Assembly (NCBI GenBank): GCA_035574295.1
Contig: DATLYX010000127.1
Location: 1-57,457 of the forward strand
From: PNAI01 sp035574295
GTDB lineage: Bacteria > Pseudomonadota > Alphaproteobacteria > Rhizobiales > Xanthobacteraceae
Direction: 5' to 3'
Length of the DNA stretch: 57,457 nucleotides
The notes beneath the pieces are model-generated. The model saw only the letters and a list, made by a program, of their open reading frames with translations. It was not told the origin of the DNA and made no database searches. This document shows, one piece after another, positions 51,013-57,457 of the stretch. A program made the position numbers and the translations under genes. The number at the start of each line of letters is the position of its first letter. Within the stretch, counting starts at the first letter, position 1.

Positions 51013-53286
51013 TCAACCGCCGAATTTGTTGCGGATGATGGCGCCGATCACGTTGGCGTAGTCGTCGGTCCACGGCGCCACGCCCTCTGCCTCGATCCGC
51101 TCCCAACCCTCCCGCTTCGGCAGATCGCCGAGGTCGGCCGCATCCCGCGCCAGCGCCACCACGATGGCGCTGGCGTGGAAGGTTTCGACGAAGCTCTGTT
51201 TCACCCGGTCGCGTTTGACATAGGCCGTCAAACCTTCGGCGGCGCCCACCGCCGCCACCACCCGCGCAAGCTCCATGTGCCGGTTCGAGACGTGGAACGC
51301 CATCACCCCGTGCGGGGTCAATCGCGACAGGTAGCTGCGCAGCGCCTCGCGCGTGAGCAAATGGATCGGGATGGCGTCGGAGGAGAAGGCATCGATCACG
51401 ATCAGGTCGTAGCGGCCCGAGGCGGCTGCGAGCGTGAGCCTTGCATCGCCGATCACGATTGCCGCATCCGGGGCGCAGGCGGACAAGAAGCGGAAATAGC
51501 GCTCATCGCGCGCGATGCGGACCACTGCCGGATCGATCTCGAAGAACGTCCAGCGTTCGCCATCGCGACGATGGCAGGCGAGCGTGCCGGCGCCGAGCCC
51601 GACGATGGCCACCTCGGCGAGGCGGCCGCGGGCGTCGCGGGTGGCGGCCACCACGTCCGAGAGCGGTCCGCCGACGTAGTAGTAGGTGAGGGGTTCCGGC
51701 CGCCCGGTCACCGACTGGCCTTTAGCGTCGCGCACCCGCATGGCGCCGTGCATGGTGGTGCCGTGCATCAGGACGTGGTGCGTCCGGTTCGGGCTTTCGC
51801 GGATCTGGTGCACGCCGAAGAAGCTGCGCGTAGTGAGCAACTGGTCGTCCGTCGGCTGCCACAGGCGCGTCACTGTCAGCACCAAGACGATCAGTCGGAA
51901 ATAACGCGCCAGCCGCCGCGCGTTGAACAACATGATCGCTACCAGCACGACGAGGATCCCGCCGAAGACGTAGTTGGAAACCTCCGCGCGCACGAGCGCC
52001 TTCAGGTCGAAGAGGATCGCGACCACGGCGAGCACGGCCGTTCCGATCAATCCCGGTCCGGCGTCGCGCAGGAACGCGCGCCAGCCGCCCTCGAACATGC
52101 CCGGCAGCAGCAACAGCGCCGCCGCGATCAGGATCGGATATTCGTAGGTGTTGTTGAACAGGTTCGGCGCGATCAAGCCGGCGAACACGCCGCCCAAGGC
52201 GCCGCCGAAGGCGATCCAGAGGTAAAACTCCGTGAGCCGGGTGCGGTGCGGTCGTGTGCGATAGGCCTCGCCGTGACAGCACAAGGCGACCAGCACGAAC
52301 ACGAAGAGATTGAGCGCCACCATAATGAACCAGTATTTCTGATCGCCGCCGAAGGCGCTGATGGCGAGCGGCGCCGCCGCATAGGGCAACAGCCGCTGCA
52401 CGGTGGCGTGGGTGATCCACGGCCGTTCGCGGAACACCGCAACGAAGGTCAAGAGGTAAAGCGCGAGTGGTATCACCCACAGGAACGGCGCCGCGGCCAG
52501 GTCGGTGCTGATATAGGCCGTCACCGCGATCACCAGGCCGGACGGGATGGCGGCGAGCGCGGTCCAGGACAAACATTGCCTGATGGCGGGCGGAGCGCCG
52601 CTCTCTTCGTGCTCCGCGGCAGAAGCCGTTGTCCGCCCCGCGGCCAGATAGGCCGCGGTCGCCACCAGCGCCGCCAGTCCGAAGAATCCCGCCGACCACA
52701 GCGAAATCTGCGTTTGCAACGGAAACAGCGGTTCGATCAGGAACGGATAGGCGAGCAGCGCGGCAAACGAACCCAGGTTCGAGGCCGCATAAAGAACGTA
52801 AGGATTGCTGGCTTGTTTATGTCCGGTGACGGAGAACCAGTGCTGCAACAGCGGCGCGCTCGCCGACAGCGCCACGAACGGAAGCCCGATGGAAGCAAAA
52901 AACAACCCGGCGACCCACAGCGCCACACCGTGTTCGGGCGGAAGGTCGAACCCCTTGGCGATGCCGAGCGGCAGCGTGGCTCCTACCACACCGAGGAATA
53001 CAAGATGCACGATCGCTGCCCATCCGGGCCTGAGGGCGCGCGACACCAAATGCGCATACAGGTAGCCCAGGAACAGCGCCGTTTGGAACACCACCATGGC
53101 GACCGACCACACCTGCGGCGAACCGCCGAGCCGCGGCAGCACCATCTTGGTGAACATGGGCTGGATGGCGAAGATCAGGAGCGCGGACAGAAACAGCGCC
53201 GACGCGAACAGACAAGGGATAAATCGGCGCGTAGGCGCCACCTCGGGCACCGGTGAAGTTTGGGCAGCTTCGTCGAGAGAGGCCAT
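51013..53286 (-). CDS. Membrane protein with C-terminal spermidine synthase-like domain
   Basis: A 757-residue fusion. The first about 470 residues contain twelve or more hydrophobic helices, in the style of the MFS-like domain of large SpeE-related proteins. The last 230 residues are a class I methyltransferase fold of spermidine synthases: EVAIVGLGAGTLACH, FFEIDPAVVRIA, and DLIVIDAFSSDAIPIHLLT, where the DAFSSDAIP motif replaces the usual DSTDP of polyamine synthases. The fused form is common in Alphaproteobacteria and its reaction is unknown. The genes at both ends are tail to tail and divergent respectively. Confidence 0.83.
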   Translation of the reverse strand: MASLDEAAQTSPVPEVAPTRRFIPCLFASALFLSALLIFAIQPMFTKMVLPRLGGSPQVWSVAMVVFQTALFLGYLYAHLVSRALRPGWAAIVHLVFLGVVGATLPLGIAKGFDLPPEHGVALWVAGLFFASIGLPFVALSASAPLLQHWFSVTGHKQASNPYVLYAASNLGSFAALLAYPFLIEPLFPLQTQISLWSAGFFGLAALVATAAYLAAGRTTASAAEHEESGAPPAIRQCLSWTALAAIPSGLVIAVTAYISTDLAAAPFLWVIPLALYLLTFVAVFRERPWITHATVQRLLPYAAAPLAISAFGGDQKYWFIMVALNLFVFVLVALCCHGEAYRTRPHRTRLTEFYLWIAFGGALGGVFAGLIAPNLFNNTYEYPILIAAALLLLPGMFEGGWRAFLRDAGPGLIGTAVLAVVAILFDLKALVRAEVSNYVFGGILVVLVAIMLFNARRLARYFRLIVLVLTVTRLWQPTDDQLLTTRSFFGVHQIRESPNRTHHVLMHGTTMHGAMRVRDAKGQSVTGRPEPLTYYYVGGPLSDVVAATRDARGRLAEVAIVGLGAGTLACHRRDGERWTFFEIDPAVVRIARDERYFRFLSACAPDAAIVIGDARLTLAAASGRYDLIVIDAFSSDAIPIHLLTREALRSYLSRLTPHGVMAFHVSNRHMELARVVAAVGAAEGLTAYVKRDRVKQSFVETFHASAIVVALARDAADLGDLPKREGWERIEAEGVAPWTDDYANVIGAIIRNKFGG

Positions 53287-53503
53287 GGGCGTGATCCGTC
53301 GCAGAAGCCTAGTTTCTTGCCATTAATTCGCGCTTACCGGCGACAAATCTCGCGGCTGCCCCCACATCGCCAACAGAATTCGCGATAAACAAACGCTTGC
53401 GACGCCGGGCTGCAGCCGCCTCTTGCCAATCCCCCCATTGGCCTGAAACGATAGCCATCAGTTTGGTCCGGCGGCCCCACTCGAAAGGTGCGGAGAGACG
53501 AAG

Positions 53504-55570
53504 ATGGCGGAAAATGGCAAGAACGGCACACGGCTTGCGGGTCCACGATGCATCGCACTCGTGGGCCCGTTCCAGAGCGGCAAGACCACGTTGCTCGAAG
53601 CGATCCTGGCGCGCACCGGTGCCATCCCGCGCCAGGGCACGGTGGAGGCCGGCAACACCGTCGGCGACGCCGGCAAGGAGTCGCGCGACCACAAGATGAG
53701 CGTAGAGCTGTCCGTCGCCACCACCAATTTCATGGGCGACAGCTACACCTTCGTCGATTGTCCGGGATCGGTCGAATTCGTGCACGATATGCGCGCGACG
53801 CTGCCCGCTGTGGATGCCGCAGTGGTGGTGTGCGAAATGGACGACAAGAAGGTGCCGCAGCTCCAGCTCATCCTGCGCGAGCTGGAGGACCAGAACATTC
53901 CCCGCTTTCTGTTCCTCAACAAGATCGACAAGGCCAACAGCGATGTGGTCGATGCGTTGCAACTGCTGCAACCCGCCTCCCGCAACAAGCTTCTGCTGCG
54001 CCAGATTCCGACTTTCAAGGATGGTCTCATCACCGGCTTCGTTGATCTCGCGCTTGAGCGCGCGTTCGTCTACAAGGAATATGCGCCTTCCGAAGTGGTG
54101 CCGCTGGAGGGCGACGTTCTCGACCGCAAGAAGACGGCACGGTTCTCCATGTTGGAGACGCTGGCCGACCACGACGACGAGCTGATGGAGCAGTTGCTCG
54201 AGGACATCGAGCCGCCGCGCGACCGGGTGTTCGACGATCTCGCCCGCGAGCTGCGCGAGGGCCTGGTGTGCCCGGTGCTGCTCGGCTGCGCCACCCGCAC
54301 CAACGGCGTGCTGCGGCTGCTAAAGGCCTTGCGCCACGAGGCCCCCAACGTCGAGGCGACTATCAAGCGGCTCGGGGTGAATTCCGGCAGCGAATCGGTC
54401 GGCTACGTGCTGAAAACCATGCATACCGCGCACGGCGGCAAGATGTCGATCGTGCGCGTGCTTGCCGGCCAGATCGGCGACAGCACCGTTCTGTCTTCGC
54501 CGGAACGCGAAGTAGGCCGCGTCGGCGGCACCTTCAAGCTGATGGGACTGCAGACAGAAAAGCGCGGGCCAGCCGCGGTCGGCGAGACGGTGGCGCTCGC
54601 CAAGCTCGATTACGCCAAGACCGGCGACACCCTCTCCACCGGCAAGCAGCCGCACAAGCCGCTGATCGAGGTGAAACCCTATCCGCCGGTGCTCGGACTG
54701 GCGATCGCCGCCAAGGACCGCAAAGACGACGTCAAGCTCGGCCAGGCGCTCAACAAGCTGGTGGAGGAGGATCCCTCGATCATCGTCGTGCACAATGCCG
54801 AGGCGCAGGAGATCGTGCTGTGGGGACAGGGCGAGATGCATCTGCGCGTCGCCGCCGAACGTATTGCCGACCGCTTCGGCGTGCCGCTCGTCACGCGCCG
54901 GCCGACCATCGGCTATCGCGAAACCATCAAGAAGGGCATCGTCCAGCGCGGCCGCCACAAGAAACAGTCCGGCGGGCATGGCCAGTACGGCGACGTGGTG
55001 CTGGACATCAAACCGTTGCCGCGCGGCTCGGGTTTCGTGTTCGAGGATCACATCAAGGGCGGCGTGGTGCCGAGCAACTACATTCCGGCCGTCGAGGAGG
55101 GCGTCAAGGACGGACTCAAGCAGGGGCCGCTCGGCTTCCCGGTGGTCGACGTGCAGGTGAAGCTGATCGACGGCTCCTACCACACGGTCGACTCGTCCGA
55201 CCAGGCGTTTCGCATGGCCGGCCGCGTCGGCATCGTCGAGGCGCTGCCGCAGTGCCAGCCGGTGCTGCTCGAACCGATCTATTCGGTGGAGATCGTCTGC
55301 CCGTCTGATGCCACGGCCAAGATGAACGCGATCCTCTCCGGCCGCCGCGGCCAGATCCTGGGCTTTGACACCCGCGAGGGTTGGCCCGGCTGGGACGTGG
55401 TGCGCGCCAAAATGCCGGAATCGGAAATCAGCGATCTCATCATCGAAGTACGCTCGGCCACGGCCGGGGTGGGCACGTTCTCATTCAAGTTCGATCACAT
55501 GGCGGAACTGCACGGCAAGCAGGCTGACCAGATTGTCGCGGCGCGCAAGGCGGCGGCCGCGGCGGCGTAA
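53504..55570 (+). CDS. Elongation factor G-like GTPase (paralogue)
   Basis: A 688-residue five-domain translational GTPase. G1 is GPFQSGKT (21-28), G3 is DCPGS (85-89), instead of DTPGH, G4 is NKID (139-142). The C-terminal domains carry the EF-G-like GQYGDVVLDIKPLP and GRRGQILGFDTREGWPG. The EF-G signature RGITI of switch I is lacking: the RDHKMSVELS stretch near 61-70 takes its place. It therefore looks like an EF-G paralogue (EF-G2-like), not the canonical fusA, which normally sits with rpsL/rpsG. Its role, for example in recycling or stress, is not fixed. Confidence 0.85.
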   Translation: MAENGKNGTRLAGPRCIALVGPFQSGKTTLLEAILARTGAIPRQGTVEAGNTVGDAGKESRDHKMSVELSVATTNFMGDSYTFVDCPGSVEFVHDMRATLPAVDAAVVVCEMDDKKVPQLQLILRELEDQNIPRFLFLNKIDKANSDVVDALQLLQPASRNKLLLRQIPTFKDGLITGFVDLALERAFVYKEYAPSEVVPLEGDVLDRKKTARFSMLETLADHDDELMEQLLEDIEPPRDRVFDDLARELREGLVCPVLLGCATRTNGVLRLLKALRHEAPNVEATIKRLGVNSGSESVGYVLKTMHTAHGGKMSIVRVLAGQIGDSTVLSSPEREVGRVGGTFKLMGLQTEKRGPAAVGETVALAKLDYAKTGDTLSTGKQPHKPLIEVKPYPPVLGLAIAAKDRKDDVKLGQALNKLVEEDPSIIVVHNAEAQEIVLWGQGEMHLRVAAERIADRFGVPLVTRRPTIGYRETIKKGIVQRGRHKKQSGGHGQYGDVVLDIKPLPRGSGFVFEDHIKGGVVPSNYIPAVEEGVKDGLKQGPLGFPVVDVQVKLIDGSYHTVDSSDQAFRMAGRVGIVEALPQCQPVLLEPIYSVEIVCPSDATAKMNAILSGRRGQILGFDTREGWPGWDVVRAKMPESEISDLIIEVRSATAGVGTFSFKFDHMAELHGKQADQIVAARKAAAAAA

Positions 55571-55683
55571 CATTTGCGGCGGCGCGGGCGAACCCGGGGT
55601 GGAGCGAAGGGCTTCGCGCAGGTGTGACTTGTGTTTGATCCCTCAGGCACTTACGTCGTTGAGGAGAGATTCGGAGGATAGCC

Positions 55684-56652
55684 ATGCACATCATCCGCCG
55701 CCGCGGCTGGGAGATTCCTGAGCGTCTGGCCACTCCGGAGCGCTATTTCTTCGACCGCCGCGCCTTCATGGGCGCCGCCATCGGCGCCGCCGCCGGCAGC
55801 ATCGTGCCGGCGTCCGCGATCGCCCAGCGCGTCGCCGACCTGCCCGACCCCACCGCCGATCTCTACCCGGCCAAGCGCAACGAGAAATACGTGCTCGACC
55901 GTCCGGTCACGGATGAAAAGGTTAACGGCACTTACAACAACTTCTTCGAGTTTAGCCCGGACAAGAGCATCTGGCGCGCCGCTCAGGCGCTGAAAACGCG
56001 GCCCTGGACCATCAAGATCGACGGCATGGTCGAGCGCGAGTTCGAGATCGGCATTGACGATCTGATCCGCAAGATGACGCTCGAGGAGCGACTGTATCGC
56101 CTGCGCTGCGTGGAACGCTGGGCCATGGCCATCCCGTGGACCGGATTCCCCTTTGCCAAGCTTGTGGAACTGGCCAAACCGAAGTCGGAAGCCAAATACG
56201 TGCGCATGGAGACCTTTCTCGACAAGGCCGTGGCGCGCGAGCAGCGCAAGCTCATGTACCCCTGGCCCTATATCGAGGGGCTCACCATCGAGGAGGCCAC
56301 GAACGAGCTCGCCTTCCTCGCCACCGGCGCTTACGGCAAGCCGATGCCCAAGCAGCACGGCGCTCCAATCCGTCTTGCGGTGCCGTGGAAGTACGGCTTC
56401 AAATCAATCAAATCGATCGTCCGCTTCACCTTCACCGACAAGCGTCCGGTCAGTTTCTGGGAAGATCTGCAGCCGCATGAATATGGCTTCTGGGCCAACG
56501 TGAATCCGCAGGTGCCGCACCCGCGCTGGAGCCAGGAGATCGAGGAATTGATCGGCACCGGCGAGCGGCGGCCGACCATGCTGTTCAACGGCTACGGCGA
56601 ATTCGTCGCCCACCTCTACAAGGGCCTGGAGAACGAGCGCCTGTGGGCGTGA
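55684..56652 (+). CDS. msrP: Protein-methionine-sulfoxide reductase catalytic subunit MsrP
   Basis: A 322-residue periplasmic molybdoenzyme (YedY/MsrP) that reduces methionine sulfoxide in proteins. A Tat signal with Arg25-Arg26 (DRRAFMGAAIGAAAGS) precedes the mature part, and Cys142 in RLRCVERW is the conserved Mo-coordinating cysteine. Family motifs NNFFEFSPDK and MPWPYIEGLTIEEA-like (YPWPYIEGLTIEEA) are present. The membrane partner msrQ is not immediately downstream, so the electron donor is elsewhere. Confidence 0.95.
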   Translation: MHIIRRRGWEIPERLATPERYFFDRRAFMGAAIGAAAGSIVPASAIAQRVADLPDPTADLYPAKRNEKYVLDRPVTDEKVNGTYNNFFEFSPDKSIWRAAQALKTRPWTIKIDGMVEREFEIGIDDLIRKMTLEERLYRLRCVERWAMAIPWTGFPFAKLVELAKPKSEAKYVRMETFLDKAVAREQRKLMYPWPYIEGLTIEEATNELAFLATGAYGKPMPKQHGAPIRLAVPWKYGFKSIKSIVRFTFTDKRPVSFWEDLQPHEYGFWANVNPQVPHPRWSQEIEELIGTGERRPTMLFNGYGEFVAHLYKGLENERLWA

Positions 56653-56683
56653 TCGCGGCCGGCATTCACGCCGAACCTACCTT

Positions 56684-56785
56684 GCTCTTCGACGTCCAGG
56701 AGCTGCGCAGCATGCAGCGAAGCGGGGTGCTGCGCTGGAGACCCGGACCGTAAAGGACTCCGCGCCCCGAATGGGACGCCCGGTC
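56684..56785. repeat. Imperfect inverted repeat, family D
   Basis: CCAGGAGCTGCGCAGCATG and GGTGCTGCGCTGGAGACC form a partial inverted pair, followed by GACCGTAAAGGACTC and GACGCCCGGTCGTC. Repeat-like and GC-rich, downstream of msrP; not clearly related to families A-C. Confidence 0.4.
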
Positions 56786-56797
56786 GTCCTTCGCCCA

Positions 56798-56826
56798 ACA
56801 AAAAGCCGGGCCCGCGAGGGCCCGGC
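56798..56826 (-). terminator. Rho-independent terminator on the minus strand
   Basis: Perfect 9-bp stem GCCGGGCCC / GGGCCCGGC (56805-56826) with loop, followed on the minus strand by a T run (complement of 56798-56804). No minus-strand protein gene ends here, which points to a non-coding transcript. Confidence 0.85.
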
Positions 56827-56932
56827 TTCAGGTTGTCGGCGTAGAGAGCCGACACTCACCTTCCAGAGGGGAACCGCTGAGTGCATCGGTTGCTTGGTCT
56901 GGGGGGATGCGCGCAACCAACGCTTCAGCTTG
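56798..56932 (-). ncRNA. Candidate small RNA of about 135 nt
   Basis: On the minus strand a promoter-like pair (see 56939-56967) predicts a start near 56932. Downstream are a GGTTCCCCTCTGGAAGG region, a perfect 7-bp hairpin TGTCGGC / GCCGACA (56834-56854) and the strong terminator at 56805-56826. Two hairpins plus a T run is the layout of many bacterial sRNAs. A small open frame crosses the terminator stem and is probably not coding. No known family recognised. Confidence 0.5.
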
Positions 56933-56938
56933 AAATTA

Positions 56939-56967
56939 TGTATGCCGGTTGGCAGCACGCTCCACAA
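56939..56967 (-). promoter_or_regulatory. Candidate promoter of the small RNA
   Basis: On the minus strand TTGTGG (56967-56962) and CATACA (56944-56939) are spaced by 17 nt, a fair match to an alphaproteobacterial sigma-70 promoter. The start would be about 7 nt downstream, near 56932. Confidence 0.45.
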
Positions 56968-57208
56968 CGCGAAGTGTCGCATGCCAGCCATGCGAACCGG
57001 GCAAGTGAATTGTCACATGCGAATGACGGCCCCCTGCGGCGTCCCGCCTCGCGCAAAGTCGCGACCGCATAGGCTGCGCGTGAGTGAAAGGTCGGTTGCA
57101 TATCCGCGTGGCAATGAAATTGACTTTCGCCGTCATTCACGACAAGCGCGGGCATGACGATTCAACTTGAACGAATGACGCGCTAAAGCGTGATGAAATG
57201 ATATTGGC
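56968..57208. other. Non-coding stretch without recognisable features
   Basis: About 240 nt between the small-RNA promoter and the right-end repeat. Open frames here are short and lack ribosome sites or family-like sequence. I see no gene, tRNA or clear regulatory site in it. Confidence 0.5.
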
Positions 57209-57420
57209 ATGTCCCGGATGCGGTGCAGCGTGAGCGCGAAGCGCGAACGGTGCACTGCTGGTCCGGGACCGCCAAGGGCTATGTCTTGCGGTGTCCGCGG
57301 TTTTGTGCGGTTTCAGGGATTGATCCCCTTGGCGGTCCCGGTTCAGCAGCGCACCGCTCCGCTGCGCTCCGCGCTGCGCTGCGCCCGGGACACGAGTCGA
57401 TCTTCAGGTTGCGCTGCGCT
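57209..57420. repeat. Palindromic repeat, family B copy 2
   Basis: Begins TGTCCCGGATGCGGTGCAGC, as in the copy at 11807. It also has GGTCCGGGACCGCCAAGGG mirrored by CCCCTTGGCGGTCCCGG, and ends GCTGCGCCCGGGACACG. The outer and inner arms can pair to form a long branched hairpin of about 200 nt. Confidence 0.75.
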
Positions 57421-57457
57421 CAGGACACGATTCAATCTTAAGTCATCATGCGTTAGC

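Noticed and set aside
56677..56991. A 104-codon minus-strand open frame over the small RNA
   Set aside because: It runs through a perfect intrinsic terminator and a hairpin, and has no ribosome site or family similarity.

Overview
The window is GC-rich DNA from an alphaproteobacterium, most likely of the order Hyphomicrobiales (Bradyrhizobium / Pseudolabrys / Xanthobacteraceae relatives). The evidence is the gene orders tkt-gap-pgk-fba, zapA-6S RNA-fau, ruvCAB-ybgC-tolQRAB-pal-cpoB-tilS-ftsH and efp-suhB-exbB-like, together with candidate CtrA, FixK/FNR and RpoH sites and many short palindromic intergenic repeats. No rRNA, tRNA, CRISPR array, prophage or insertion sequence was seen. It is a chromosomal core region with accessory patches. 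This annotation was read by eye; no database was searched.

Layout. 1-4.1 kb (minus): ThiE-like protein, Sel1-repeat protein, efp, inositol monophosphatase and a MotA/TolQ/ExbB protein cut by the left edge. 4.3-6.4 kb: two secreted cysteine-rich proteins of unknown function. 6.5-9.4 kb: a CBS-BON protein behind a perfect FixK/FNR box, and a TPR-glycosyltransferase. 9.4-15 kb (minus): tkt, gap, pgk, fba, split by repeats. 15.3-20.2 kb: DUF4164 protein, zapA, 6S RNA, fau, ymdB, a methyltransferase/pyruvyltransferase-like fusion, yebC. 20.2-22.8 kb (minus): LVIVD-repeat protein and a flavin monooxygenase. 23-36.2 kb: ruvCAB, an AT-richer DUF4365-like nuclease-fold gene, a GFA protein, ybgC-tolQRAB-pal-cpoB, tilS, ftsH.

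36.3-42.7 kb: nnrS and a partner gene under an FNR/NnrR-like site, a duplicated-domain secreted protein, a patatin, an MFS transporter with an RraA-like protein, and a NIPSNAP protein. 42.9-47.7 kb: an acetolactate-synthase-like TPP enzyme followed after 26 nt by a TIR-domain membrane protein with an all-helical C-terminal domain, a TetR regulator and a cytochrome c. 47.8-56.7 kb: orphan glcD, a phytoene-desaturase-like oxidoreductase, a membrane-anchored spermidine-synthase-like fusion, an EF-G paralogue and msrP. The last 0.8 kb has no protein gene but holds a candidate small RNA and two palindromic repeats.

How the genes work together. tkt/gap/pgk/fba form a sugar-phosphate block. ruvCAB resolves Holliday junctions. 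The tol-pal block (ybgC to cpoB) maintains the outer membrane during constriction, next to the division factor zapA elsewhere in the window. The CBS-BON and nnrS genes look tied to low oxygen or nitric oxide. The best candidates for undescribed biology are the TIR-membrane-helical protein at 44.6-46.6 kb, the lone DUF4365-like gene inside a conserved housekeeping block, the cysteine-rich secreted pair, the two-enzyme fusion at 18-19.4 kb and the small RNA near the right edge. Several palindromic repeats reach into coding sequence, notably in tilS and the flavin monooxygenase.
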